64,000 bases of DNA, from NCBI RefSeq assembly GCF_004764705.1, contig NZ_SHLX01000028.1:57844-121843 (forward strand), written 5' to 3'. Below the pieces are notes generated by a model. It was not told the DNA's origin. It saw only the letters and a list, made by a program, of their open reading frames with translations, and searched no databases. The first letter of the stretch is position 1; each line of letters starts with the position of its first letter. This DNA comes from Paenibacillus cymbidii. Its GTDB lineage: Bacteria; Bacillota; Bacilli; Paenibacillales; NBRC-103111. The position numbers and the translations under genes were made by a program. Shown piece by piece: positions 27,262 to 36,496 of this stretch.

Positions 27262-28272
27262 TTAGACCGCCTGAGTCGATCCCGACAAAGCTTGTTCCAC
27301 AACCGCCTGAATGGGCTCCGGCTTGCCGCTCTGCAGCGACGCGATCGCTTGCAGGATCATCAAAGTTGCGTACAACCCGTCCACATGGTTGATGAGCGGC
27401 GGCGTGTCTTCCCTGATGCATTGCAGAAAGGCCCGGTTTTCTTCCAAAAAGCCCGATTCGCTGCCCTTGTACACTACTGTAGGCTCGCCATCCTCTTGAT
27501 ACGTTAAAGTCGTTAGTCGATCGCAGATCGTAATCGACTTGTCCTTTGCGAACAGCTGCATGAAAAACTTGCTCGTCTGCTCCGGACACCGGCAGTCGCC
27601 TTGCACCAGATTTCCGGCTGCACCATTGGCAAATCGGTAGACCGCCACCAGATTATCAACCACACCGGTCGGTTGATAGTAGTTGCCGCCTGCAGCGTAT
27701 ACTTCTACAGGCTCGGATCCCGCCACATAGCGCATAATATCGGTCGAATGGCAGCCTTGGCTGATGACATTGCCTCCGCCCTTAACCGGGTCGTTCGCCC
27801 ACATATTGTCCGGCCAACGGTTGTCCATCATTTGCATAGTGACAACCAACGGTTCCGGAATCAGCTCCTTCGCCTTCCACAGCATGTCGAAGTACCTCAT
27901 CTTAAACGCCGTGAACAGCTTTTTCCTGCTTCGGGTAACCGCCTCTCCGATGCGCAAGCAGTCCTCCAAGCTCATCGAGAGCGGCTTCTCAACCAACACG
28001 TGCTTGCCAGCGTTCAACGCCTGGATACTGAGCTCCGCATGGGAGTCATGCAGGGTCGTGATGTACAGTGCGTCGATGGATGTATCATCCAGCAGCCTCT
28101 GCACGTCACTCGTTGCATAGTCGCCGCCGAATTTCTCCAGCAGCTTGATGGCATTCTCCTCGAACACATCACAATAGGCGGATAAGTACGCGCCTTCCAG
28201 TTGACCGACGCATTCCGCATGAGTCCTGCCAAGGTGGCCGCAGCCGATAATCCCTACTTTTACTGTTTTCAT
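27262..28272 (-). CDS. Gfo/Idh/MocA family oxidoreductase
   Basis: Sugar dehydrogenase of 336 residues. NAD(P) site GIIGCGHLGRTH near the N-terminus, AYCDVFEE at the end of beta-2, and the catalytic-region motif VLVEKPLS with lysine near residue 96. A C-terminal substrate domain with H180 in ISQGCHSTDIMRYV, the usual catalytic histidine position, follows. Cytoplasmic. Between the SASA-type esterase and the nitrilase gene in one operon. Likely oxidises or epimerises a monosaccharide from the imported glycan. Confidence 0.9.
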   Translation of the reverse strand: MKTVKVGIIGCGHLGRTHAECVGQLEGAYLSAYCDVFEENAIKLLEKFGGDYATSDVQRLLDDTSIDALYITTLHDSHAELSIQALNAGKHVLVEKPLSMSLEDCLRIGEAVTRSRKKLFTAFKMRYFDMLWKAKELIPEPLVVTMQMMDNRWPDNMWANDPVKGGGNVISQGCHSTDIMRYVAGSEPVEVYAAGGNYYQPTGVVDNLVAVYRFANGAAGNLVQGDCRCPEQTSKFFMQLFAKDKSITICDRLTTLTYQEDGEPTVVYKGSESGFLEENRAFLQCIREDTPPLINHVDGLYATLMILQAIASLQSGKPEPIQAVVEQALSGSTQAV

Positions 28273-28315
28273 GGATTCACCAGTCCTTTATCGACCCTGT
28301 ACAACAGGATCTGTT

Positions 28316-29722
28316 TTATGAAAGCGTCACCGGATAACGGAAGAAAGAAAGTGGCGGCATATAAGTCAAGCTGTCGAGCGGCAGGTATGTCGATGGGTTG
28401 CGTTCGGCTCCGCCATTAATATAGCCATGTCCGACGAGCGGACGACCAAGTGTCAGCCTTACTGTGTCACGACCGAATATCGTCCATGCAAGAACAGGCA
28501 CATCCCCCGCTTCGTCTTCGACCGCGTACAGCGGAGCCTGCTGTCCGGTATGCAGCAAGTAACCGCCGACAAACGCATAGCTCACTAAAATTGCAGGCTC
28601 CTCAGGGATACCAGAGTCAATGCTGTAAACAGCGCTTGCGACCTCAGGCGCCTGATAATGGAGATGACCGCCGTAAACCGTAGCAATGGCGGATCTCGCC
28701 ATTCGCTCTCCAATCAACAGGTTGCCTGCTGAACTGTTATGGATCTCGTCGGAAAGAGGACAGTCGATCGCCGGCACGATGGACACATGCGGAATAACGC
28801 GCGCCGCGACGCGTTGTTGCTCCCGGACAGTCCCCCATGACAGGTTCTCTTCGGCGCTCGTAACCGGCCCCGTTTTCCGATTCAGTTGTACCGTAATGAC
28901 CGGGAGCGCCTCGTTCCCCAAGTCGGCGCGAAGCCGCTCGACGAAAACGCGGAAGCGGGCGGCGTATGTATCCCGCTCACTCGGAATGCAGTCGCTGCAG
29001 CCTTGGTACCAGACCATGCCGGCAACGGAGCCGCCTGCCGCGCTGACAATATCGATCATATTGCGGTACAAATGTCCCTCTTGCTCCGGATTCCATGCCC
29101 GCAGCGCCGAGCCGCCGAGCGCCGTCTGAATCAACCCGATCGGATATCCAGTGTGTCGCTTGACAATCTTAGCGAACGCCAGAAACGGCGAATGGCCCGG
29201 ATTGGCTCTCTCCCGATTAGCGGGATGAATCGTATCGGTCGATTCGTTAAACGGATGCGTCGCCAGATCCCATCTCCCGCTGTGCCGCAACAAATGAATG
29301 CCGATTTCGGGCGGGTCCAGTACGGGGCCTCTTCCATACCCCGCCGCATTGCTCTGGCCTGCGATGATCCAGAGGTCGCCGACCCCTACGTGATGGATCA
29401 TATCTCCGCGCGACGCCCATTCGATCTCCGGATTCGCGTTCGTCTGAAGACAAGTCTCAATGCGATACAACCCGCCGGCAGGCACCTGCGTGATCTCTAT
29501 CTCCCACCCCTGGGAAGCTTGCATCGTCGCCGCCTTCCATTCGACGATGGCAGCTCCGGTCGATTCGTCCACGACGCGTGCGTACACTTGTCTTCCGCCC
29601 TCAGCGGCAGTAGTCGAAACCGCCCAGGTTCCCGACAAAGCGATTGTCCCGTAACTGTCCCGTTGCTGTACGATCGACCAATGCTGCGGACCCTGCATAA
29701 TGATAACTCCGATTTGCGACAT
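28316..29722 (-). CDS. Sialate O-acetylesterase-like (SASA domain) esterase
   Basis: Carbohydrate acetylesterase of about 468 residues. A beta-sandwich of about 115 residues comes first, then the SASA/SGNH domain with WIIAGQSNAAGYG (nucleophile serine), QTALGGSALRAW and MVWYQGCSD. The Asp/His pair near CPLSDEIHNSS may complete the triad. No signal peptide. Start is the ATG at 29722 behind GAGGAGGG; the in-frame TTG at 29731 overlaps that site. It probably removes O-acetyl groups from sugars entering the cell. Next to the hydroxyacid dehydrogenase gene in the same operon. Confidence 0.87.
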   Translation of the reverse strand: MSQIGVIIMQGPQHWSIVQQRDSYGTIALSGTWAVSTTAAEGGRQVYARVVDESTGAAIVEWKAATMQASQGWEIEITQVPAGGLYRIETCLQTNANPEIEWASRGDMIHHVGVGDLWIIAGQSNAAGYGRGPVLDPPEIGIHLLRHSGRWDLATHPFNESTDTIHPANRERANPGHSPFLAFAKIVKRHTGYPIGLIQTALGGSALRAWNPEQEGHLYRNMIDIVSAAGGSVAGMVWYQGCSDCIPSERDTYAARFRVFVERLRADLGNEALPVITVQLNRKTGPVTSAEENLSWGTVREQQRVAARVIPHVSIVPAIDCPLSDEIHNSSAGNLLIGERMARSAIATVYGGHLHYQAPEVASAVYSIDSGIPEEPAILVSYAFVGGYLLHTGQQAPLYAVEDEAGDVPVLAWTIFGRDTVRLTLGRPLVGHGYINGGAERNPSTYLPLDSLTYMPPLSFFRYPVTLS

Positions 29723-29758
29723 GAACGACAACCCTCCTCGATCGCTTCTCCAGTCTCC

Positions 29759-30778
29759 TCAGGCCATCGTCGCCAGCATATCCAGTGTAACCCTGTATCG
29801 TAACGACTCCCCGTTCCGATACCGCTCGAACTCCTCCGCGGCGTATTGTCCCAGTCGCGCTACCTCGGCATTCATGCTTCCTGCGATGTGTGATGTGAGG
29901 ATGACGTTGTCCAACGTCATCAACTCACTGCCCTCGACTACTGGCTCAGGGAATGTGACATCGAGCAACGCGTATCGCCCCGGTTCGTCCTTCAGTGCTT
30001 GGATCAGATCCTCCTCCACTACCTGTGCTCCACGACCCGTATTGACAAATGTGGCGTATGGCTTCATGCGACTGAAATGCTCCTTGTGGAGAATGCCCTG
30101 CGTTTCCGGCAAGTTGGCCAGATGGTTCGATATCGTATCGCAGGTAGAAAAAATATCGATTAATCCGCTTTTCATTACACCAAGTTCGGCTGCCTTCTCG
30201 TCCGAAAGGAATGGGTCGAACACTTTGATAGAAAGGTTGTAGTTACTGAGCATCCCGATAACCAATTGGCCAATCATCCCCGCTCCCAATAAGCCTACTG
30301 TCGCCCCGTAATTGCCCTTATAACGGCCTTTCACGGCGGCTGCCTGCTTGTGCCCGTTTTGTTTGTATTGCCTAGCGTTATTAAAAAAGCCTTTGTTCGC
30401 CAACACGATCGTCGCAACTGTAAATTCCGCCACGGGCACCGCATTGGCCGCCCAGGAGCTTACCACAATGACGTTCCGGGCCAGAAACGGTCGGGCGAAA
30501 TGTTGAACTGATCCAGCTCCATACAACACGATTTTCAGATTCGGCAAATACTGCTGCAGCTCAGCCTCGGTGAACTTGGCAATCCCCCATGTGCTGAAAG
30601 CAACTTCTACATCATGCAGTTGCTCCTTGTGTTCTTCCAAGTTGCTCTGATTGATGAATGTCGGGTAGAAGTCCATCTCTTGCTCTAGCCGGCACCGGGT
30701 TGCCGCATCGAACACCTCGAAAAGCTTACTACTCTCCAACTCCGCCAAGTAGATGGCTTTCCTTCTCTTTCGTATCAT
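29759..30778 (-). CDS. D-isomer specific 2-hydroxyacid dehydrogenase
   Basis: NAD-dependent dehydrogenase of 339 residues. The nucleotide-binding loop GLLGAGMIG lies near residue 165. Catalytic residues: arginine in FVNTGRGAQV, glutamate in VTFPEPV and histidine in LTSHIAGS. It reduces or oxidises 2-keto/2-hydroxy acids, such as those from uronic acid breakdown. The start ATG overlaps the stop of the upstream glycosidase gene (ATGA), showing tight co-translation. Confidence 0.9.
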   Translation of the reverse strand: MIRKRRKAIYLAELESSKLFEVFDAATRCRLEQEMDFYPTFINQSNLEEHKEQLHDVEVAFSTWGIAKFTEAELQQYLPNLKIVLYGAGSVQHFARPFLARNVIVVSSWAANAVPVAEFTVATIVLANKGFFNNARQYKQNGHKQAAAVKGRYKGNYGATVGLLGAGMIGQLVIGMLSNYNLSIKVFDPFLSDEKAAELGVMKSGLIDIFSTCDTISNHLANLPETQGILHKEHFSRMKPYATFVNTGRGAQVVEEDLIQALKDEPGRYALLDVTFPEPVVEGSELMTLDNVILTSHIAGSMNAEVARLGQYAAEEFERYRNGESLRYRVTLDMLATMA

Positions 30779-32211
30779 CCCGTGATCTCTCTTCTGCGCA
30801 AGTACAGCACTGCGGGTCCTTCAAAAGGAGCATGGATCAAATACCGTTTTCCCCCGACAACCGTCATTTCCGGAACGGTATTCCTCCATTCCTCTTCCGT
30901 AATGCCTCCGCCATTGGTTGTGATCCCGGTATGAGGGTTTAACCATTCAATTTCATAAGTACATTTTTCCCCTCTTAAGTCCACCCCTTCCGTTCCGCCC
31001 GCAGGCAGAAAAATTACATATTCATAACCGGGATTGGCCAGGCAGTACGTGGAGGTGCACAGCTCATTGCGTGGAATGCAAGCGTTTAAGTCCATTCTCC
31101 TTGCCAACTCCACTGTATAGCCCAAATTCCGGCGAAGCGGATCCCATGCATAATAGTAGCGCGAGTTCTTGGAAACATTTCTGTCCAACCAGCTCTTACG
31201 TTGATTGCCACCGGCAATGGGCTCCCAAGGGTCCATAAAGATTACGTTGATACCTCTCGTGAAATTCTTCCATATCCATGCTACTTCCCCGCCATGGCCC
31301 CAGATATGGTCGGTGTCATTAATAATCACTTTTCTCCCATCTGCCGCTGGAGGGTTGCAGCGATATTCAAAAACCGGACCGCAACTCGGAGAGATCCAGT
31401 CCGCATTCGTAGCATACAGCTCCTCAGTGTCCTGGCAAGTTCCTTCAGGAGTAATGCCTACGGGATGCTGCCTCGGCATGCTCCGTTCAACCTCATGCAC
31501 GTAATCGCAAATATGAGTTTGCCACTCAAGCGCTTCCTTGGTATGAGGCATCTCGTTGCATATTTCATATAGCACATTGTCCAGGTCGTTTACGGTCTCT
31601 ATCACTTTTTTTACATACGCTTTTTGCCACTGCAGAATCTGTGGACAGTTCATCGAAAAGAAATTCCACGGCCTTCCATTCCTTATAGTGACATCATCCG
31701 TGATCGAGTTGATATTGTTGGCAGGATTCATGGGGCAGTAACCCCATGAGCTTTCTTGAGCCGTTGAAGAATTTTTGATGCTCCATCCCTCAAACAGCAT
31801 AATCGCTACATAGATGCCTCTGTCTCCGGCTTGCCGAACACGTTCTCTCAAGCGGAAGAAGTAAGGCTCATTCCATTTCGACAGATCGAATTTCGGCTCT
31901 CCGTCGTTTGCCGTACCCGGGCCGGTACGGGCATAAGGCTGCGGATCAAACAAAATCGGAGTCTCCGACCAAGCTGCATGTTTGGTTTGCATCCATTGCC
32001 AATAACGGAGAAAGTTATGTCCATGGTCTACTAGCATTTGCAAGAAGGCGTCATACCCCATATTTTTCCGAGGCTGCGGCTCAAGCCACATATCCTGCAT
32101 GACCGCCCATGTATGGGAACCGGCCAAGTATATGGACTTGCCTGAATCATCCGTGAAATATCTCGGATTGGTCGCATTATAGCGCAAGGAGCCATTTATC
32201 CATTTATTCAT
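30775..32211 (-). CDS. Putative TIM-barrel glycoside hydrolase (DUF4038/DUF6298-like)
   Basis: Cytoplasmic protein of about 478 residues with features of clan A glycosidases. The N-terminal signature YFTDDSGKSIYLAGSHTWAV and the following GHNFLRYWQW are typical of DUF4038/DUF6298-type proteins, a group that includes the GH140 apiosidase. YEICNEMPHT gives the probable acid/base glutamate after an asparagine; a nucleophile acidic residue may lie near INVIFMDPWEP. The last 100 residues form a beta domain. Start: ATG at 32211 behind AAAGGA; the longer frame from 32286 reads into a LysR remnant. Overlaps the dehydrogenase gene by four bases. Which glycoside it cuts is unknown. Confidence 0.65.
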   Translation of the reverse strand: MNKWINGSLRYNATNPRYFTDDSGKSIYLAGSHTWAVMQDMWLEPQPRKNMGYDAFLQMLVDHGHNFLRYWQWMQTKHAAWSETPILFDPQPYARTGPGTANDGEPKFDLSKWNEPYFFRLRERVRQAGDRGIYVAIMLFEGWSIKNSSTAQESSWGYCPMNPANNINSITDDVTIRNGRPWNFFSMNCPQILQWQKAYVKKVIETVNDLDNVLYEICNEMPHTKEALEWQTHICDYVHEVERSMPRQHPVGITPEGTCQDTEELYATNADWISPSCGPVFEYRCNPPAADGRKVIINDTDHIWGHGGEVAWIWKNFTRGINVIFMDPWEPIAGGNQRKSWLDRNVSKNSRYYYAWDPLRRNLGYTVELARRMDLNACIPRNELCTSTYCLANPGYEYVIFLPAGGTEGVDLRGEKCTYEIEWLNPHTGITTNGGGITEEEWRNTVPEMTVVGGKRYLIHAPFEGPAVLYLRRREITG

Positions 32212-32319
32212 ATCGATTTTTCCTTTCATTGTTGCATCAACAGCAAAGCTAATTCCGTTATTGAGGTTCGATCCGCATCGTTCCATACCGCTGAAATCGT
32301 GCTGTATAGCAACACATTC

Positions 32320-32466
32320 TCAAACCCCTTTAATTGGAATAAACTTTAACAATTCCACTATATCCCGAGGCATCAGGGTAACTCCGACTCCACTGGAAAT
32401 GAAATTGGCGATTGTTAGTATCTCCTGGCCTGTTCCAGTCACCTTGGGACTGAAGCCAGCCGTCAT
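32320..32466 (-). pseudogene. LysR-type regulator remnant
   Basis: A 48-codon frame reads MTAGFSPKVTGTGQEIL, then TIANFISSGVGVTLMPRDI and KFIPIKGV. This matches the late part of the LysR substrate-binding domain. The N-terminal DNA-binding domain and the C-terminal end are absent. It sits between the permease stop and the glycosidase start, so it is the trace of an older regulator at this place. Confidence 0.55.
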
Positions 32467-32508
32467 TCTATAAAGGACCGCAGGGGTTGATAATTGCTAC
32501 TCATGTTA

Positions 32509-33399
32509 TCAACCTTTAACGGAGCCCATCATGATTCCTTTAACAAAAAATCTCTGGAAGAATGGATATACGAACATGATCGGGAGTGTAACCACTACTG
32601 TAATTGTCATTCTGACCGTTTCAGGAGTAATATTGTACTGGCCAGGAGTCATATTCTCCATATCCTCACGGGACAGACTAACAAAGCTTTGCGCCTGCTG
32701 CATGTATTTGTACAAGAGCAATTGAATGGTATTGAGGTTGGGGTTATTCACGTAAAGATAATTATCCATATAACTGTTCCAGTCCCCTACCACGGAAAAC
32801 ACCGAAATAGTAGCCACGATCGGTTTGCATAGCGGAAATATAACACTCATGAAGATCTGCCTTGTTGTAGCCCCATCGATCATCGCCGACTCTTCAAGCG
32901 ACTTCGGAAGGGATTCGATGTAAGTCTTAACCAAAATTACAAAATAGGCCGAGATAAGACCTGGTATGATATAAACTAGGAAAGAGTCTCTCAACCCAAT
33001 ATGTTTGATCAACAAATAATTCGGAATCATGCCGGCATGTAAATAGGTGGACGCAATTACGATTCTATATACGAGACTTCTATAAGGCATATCGTCCCTG
33101 GTAACCAGATAAGCGAAAAAGGTGCTGCATCCAACTGTGACCGTTGAACCAATTACCGTTCTAGTAATCGAAATAAAGAATGCATGGGAAATATCTTCAA
33201 GCTGCAAAATTTTCACATAGGTCTCTAAAGTAAATCCTCGCGGTAGAAAGGCTATACCTCTTAGCGCCTGCACCGGGTCACTGATCGAGTAGATGATAAT
33301 ATAATAGAAGGGATACAGGCACATAAGCGTCATTGCAGCAAGTAAAATGAAGTTTGATCCGTTAAATGCTATGTCCCATTTTGTTGTCCTTCTATGCAC
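32509..33399 (-). CDS. Sugar ABC transporter permease, YtcP type
   Basis: Inner-membrane permease of about 296 residues, MalG/YtcP class, with six predicted helices. The coupling EAA loop is seen in EESAMIDGATTRQIFMSVIFPL. The start is a GTG at 33399 right after AAGGGGGG; the frame extends further upstream to 33642 but that part overlaps the partner permease and lacks a ribosome site. With the LplB-type partner and the distant solute-binding lipoprotein it imports oligosaccharides. No ATPase gene lies in the window. Confidence 0.93.
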   Translation of the reverse strand: MHRRTTKWDIAFNGSNFILLAAMTLMCLYPFYYIIIYSISDPVQALRGIAFLPRGFTLETYVKILQLEDISHAFFISITRTVIGSTVTVGCSTFFAYLVTRDDMPYRSLVYRIVIASTYLHAGMIPNYLLIKHIGLRDSFLVYIIPGLISAYFVILVKTYIESLPKSLEESAMIDGATTRQIFMSVIFPLCKPIVATISVFSVVGDWNSYMDNYLYVNNPNLNTIQLLLYKYMQQAQSFVSLSREDMENMTPGQYNITPETVRMTITVVVTLPIMFVYPFFQRFFVKGIMMGSVKG

Positions 33400-33437
33400 G
33401 TAGAATCCCCCCTTCTTAAGTCTGCAGAATGGCGTTC

Positions 33438-34382
33438 TTAAATGAGTGAATTTCCTCTCAATTTCTTTGCCAGTGCATTTGCACCGAATAAAAACATCAA
33501 ACTGATAAGCGAGTTTAGCATATCCATGGTTGTCGCATAAGAATAATCTCCCGTTACAATGCCCATTCTGTAAGTGTAATAGCTGAGAATTTCCACCTTT
33601 TCCTGGATTAATGGGTTCATGAACACGAAGACCTGTTCCCATAATCCGCCATTATTCAGAATAGAGGTTAACCTTAACAGAAGTAGAACAAGGAAAGTCG
33701 GAATGATTCCCGGTATCGTGATATGCAAAATTCTCCCCAGCCTGCCGCATCCATCGATTTCAACAGCATCATACAACTCCTGATCGATGCCGGCTATCGC
33801 CGCTAAATATACAATCGTGCCCCACCCAACCTCTTTCCACACACTTACAAAGAACTGGAATGGCCAGGCTAAAGCCGAATTCCCCAAAATATTTAGGGGC
33901 TCTTGAATCAGATTCCATGAAGTCAGAATTTCATTTAAGGCTCCGCCATAGGAGAACATGGCATAGAATAGGGAGTACACAATTACCATACTTACAAAGT
34001 GAGGTAACGTAATTATCGTCTGAACAAAGTTTCTGGCTTTTCTTGATCGCACCTCATTCAACATTATGGAAAGAAATATCGCTATTGGAGCGTTCAAAAG
34101 CATTAATCCGCTCATGGCCAAAGTATTAATAAGCACACTTTTAATATAGGGAAAGTCCTCAACGAGATACTTAAAGTATTTTAAGCCGACAAAATCAAGT
34201 TGTGATAATTTAAAACCCAACTTATACTCATAAAAAGACAAGCTCCATCCAACCAGTGGTATAAATTTGAAAATAATCGTATAGATCAAAACCGGTGCCG
34301 CATATAGCAGCAAAGTATAATCTCTTCGACCTCTTTTTTTCTTCACCGTTCCCGGCTTTGCTGGTTCTATGGTTACTTCCAA
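33438..34382 (-). CDS. Sugar ABC transporter permease, LplB type
   Basis: Inner-membrane permease of about 314 residues, MalF/LplB class, with a basic N-terminal tail (KKKRGRRDY) and six helices. EAA-type loop at QELYDAVEIDGCGRLGRILHITIPGI. A TTG start at 34382 lies about ten bases from AAGGGGG. It ends 38 bases before the second permease, forming one operon. A cre site and terminator hairpin precede it, so this operon probably has its own promoter. Confidence 0.93.
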   Translation of the reverse strand: MEVTIEPAKPGTVKKKRGRRDYTLLLYAAPVLIYTIIFKFIPLVGWSLSFYEYKLGFKLSQLDFVGLKYFKYLVEDFPYIKSVLINTLAMSGLMLLNAPIAIFLSIMLNEVRSRKARNFVQTIITLPHFVSMVIVYSLFYAMFSYGGALNEILTSWNLIQEPLNILGNSALAWPFQFFVSVWKEVGWGTIVYLAAIAGIDQELYDAVEIDGCGRLGRILHITIPGIIPTFLVLLLLRLTSILNNGGLWEQVFVFMNPLIQEKVEILSYYTYRMGIVTGDYSYATTMDMLNSLISLMFLFGANALAKKLRGNSLI

Positions 34383-34434
34383 GCCTGTTTCCCCCTTCTG
34401 GATTCATACTATATTTGTACCCCTAGAAATGAAA

Positions 34435-34468
34435 ACACCGGTTGGGAATAACTCCATGTAACCGGTGT
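34435..34468 (-). terminator. Hairpin after the kinase gene
   Basis: A 9-bp stem (34435-34443 with 34460-34468) around a 16-base loop, then TTTTCATTTCT on the minus strand. It may end the regulator-kinase transcript. One arm overlaps the cre box, so it might instead be a double operator. The gap 34471-34651 shows no gene. Confidence 0.5.
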
Positions 34469-34470
34469 CA
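34456..34470. promoter_or_regulatory. CcpA cre box before the permease operon
   Basis: ATGTAACCGGTGTCA fits the cre consensus WTGNAANCGNWNNCW at every position. It lies 74 bases upstream of the first permease start and overlaps a TTGACA on the minus strand (34472-34467) that could be a -35 box. Suggests glucose repression of the importer. Confidence 0.6.
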
Positions 34471-34651
34471 AACTCCTCATATTTAATTATAGCTTTGCCC
34501 ACATGCAAGTATATGAACGATCCTACTAGGTTATTGAACTGGATTACCACTCAAGCCACAACGAATTTGCGCACGCAATCCTCCACTTGGATTATTGTTT
34601 TTGTTTATTATTTTCTTGTATTTTCTTACGAATTTTCCGATTCAAACTTTT

Positions 34652-36487
34652 CTACCCCTTCTCCTCGTATGTCGGAGGTATCTTGACGAATACTTGGGTG
34701 CCTTCATGAAGACGGCTTTCTATCGTCAAGCCGTATTGTTTTCCGTAATGCAGTTGAATCCTTCTATTCACGTTGCGGATTCCGATACCCGCTCCCTCAT
34801 TGGTTTCCGTTACCGGGTTTCTTAGACTATCATTTAACTCCCTGACCTTTCCTTCGTCCATGCCAATGCCGCTGTCCGTGATCGCCAGGATCAAGGAATC
34901 GCTTTCACTAATTACGGAAATCGAAATGATTTCCTCGCTATCCGAGGTCTCTATCCCGTGTATAATACTGTTCTCAATAATGGGCTGCAATAGGAACCTG
35001 GGAACTTTACAATCCAGACACTGCTCGCTTATCTCATACTTCAGAGATATGTTATTGCCAAAGCGGATATTGAGGATTTCAATATAGTTTCTAACAAACT
35101 CGATTTCTTCACGCAGTTGATACATGATCGATCTTTCCTTGAAGATCGGCCTGATGATGTTGCCGAGAATCGTGATGCTTTCCGCCACGTTCTGAGCCCC
35201 GGAAACAATAGCCATGTACTTGATCGCATTTAAGGTGTTATAGAGAAAATGAGGATTGATCTGGGCCTGTAAAGCTTTCACCTCCTGTACCCTCTTCTCA
35301 TCCTCCATTTGTCGGTTCTCCTCAAGCAGATGAAGTATATTGACCGACATGGTATTGAATTGCTTGATTAGAAGTCCGATCTCGTTTCTCGGAATCCGCT
35401 TAAGCGTCTTGCCGAAATTGCCTTTTCCCGCATCCAGCATCGCCCTCGACAACTTATAGATCGGCTTCAGTCTTCGATTGATCCAGAAATATGTCATCAA
35501 GAGGATAACCAGGAAACTGAGCGCGAAAGTCACGATCATAATACTCCTCAGCAACTTTACGTCATCCGATACTTCATTAAGGGGGATCTCCCTTACAAGC
35601 GTCCAGTTTAAGTTCTGGATTCGGTAATAGAATAGATTGGTCTCCGGTTCGTCTGCACTATCCGAATAGGTTATTTGACCGAAAGACCTGACGGAATTGG
35701 AATTCAACTCCTCCAAGAGTCGATTCCGTTTGGCCGTGCTTATTTCCATATTGACCGGTATCCAATCCTCATTCTCCACAAGCGTGTACACATTGAGTGC
35801 ATTGTTCTCATCGGTAAACTTATTATACAAGTCAGACAGGTATTTCTCGTTTACATTGATAGCGATTACATTATTTTTGCTGTTATACACAGATCTGGTG
35901 CATTTTACAGCCGATATTACATGCATATCCGGATTGCTGATTTTATCGTTATAGAATGGAGTCGTCTCCCTCTTTAAACCTGCTTTCCATACCGTACTCG
36001 GAAAATGGCTCACAGCTTCTTTATAAATCTCGGAATCAAGGATCAAGTTTTCTTTCTCATTCAAATCCAATCTGGAGTTCCGTTGCCTGGAAATGTAATA
36101 CGCCTCGCCACGCTCGGTAAATAGATCGATGGAATCGATAAACGTGTAATAGTTGAGCATTTCGCTTACAGCGGCTACCAAATCAATATTAATATAGATG
36201 GACTCGGGGGTATCCTGCTCATCCTTCTCTAGAAACGCCTGTACCTCCGTACTGGCCAGCAATTGGGCATGCGCGTCCCCGATATCTTCAACCAAGTTGG
36301 CGATATTGTACTCGATCTGCCTAAGTTGTTGGACGGTCTGCTCCTCGGTCCTGCTGCTCAATATGTGAAAGATGGCATTATAGCTTCCATAGGAAGTAGC
36401 AAGAAGGACTAGCATACATACAATCGCTATTGTGGCTAATAATTCGGTTTTCAAACTGAATAGTTTGTTTTTGATCCGAATGTTCAT
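34652..36487 (-). CDS. YesM-type sensor histidine kinase
   Basis: Membrane sensor kinase of 611 residues. Helices at about 13-35 and 311-335 enclose an extracellular Cache-like sensor. A HAMP domain spans about 336-385. Phospho-acceptor H413 lies in INPHFLYNTLNAI. The ATP-binding part shows ENSIIHGIE, DSGIGMDEG and GAGIGIRNV. It lies nine bases after the regulator gene and will phosphorylate it. It probably senses glycan fragments or the loaded binding protein and turns on the surrounding cluster. Confidence 0.93.
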   Translation of the reverse strand: MNIRIKNKLFSLKTELLATIAIVCMLVLLATSYGSYNAIFHILSSRTEEQTVQQLRQIEYNIANLVEDIGDAHAQLLASTEVQAFLEKDEQDTPESIYINIDLVAAVSEMLNYYTFIDSIDLFTERGEAYYISRQRNSRLDLNEKENLILDSEIYKEAVSHFPSTVWKAGLKRETTPFYNDKISNPDMHVISAVKCTRSVYNSKNNVIAINVNEKYLSDLYNKFTDENNALNVYTLVENEDWIPVNMEISTAKRNRLLEELNSNSVRSFGQITYSDSADEPETNLFYYRIQNLNWTLVREIPLNEVSDDVKLLRSIMIVTFALSFLVILLMTYFWINRRLKPIYKLSRAMLDAGKGNFGKTLKRIPRNEIGLLIKQFNTMSVNILHLLEENRQMEDEKRVQEVKALQAQINPHFLYNTLNAIKYMAIVSGAQNVAESITILGNIIRPIFKERSIMYQLREEIEFVRNYIEILNIRFGNNISLKYEISEQCLDCKVPRFLLQPIIENSIIHGIETSDSEEIISISVISESDSLILAITDSGIGMDEGKVRELNDSLRNPVTETNEGAGIGIRNVNRRIQLHYGKQYGLTIESRLHEGTQVFVKIPPTYEEKG

Positions 36488-36496
36488 GCAGCTTGA

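Noticed and set aside
27092..27589. 165-codon minus-strand open frame
   Set aside because: Most of it lies out of frame inside the Gfo/Idh/MocA gene; only its last 45 codons fall in the gap, noted separately.
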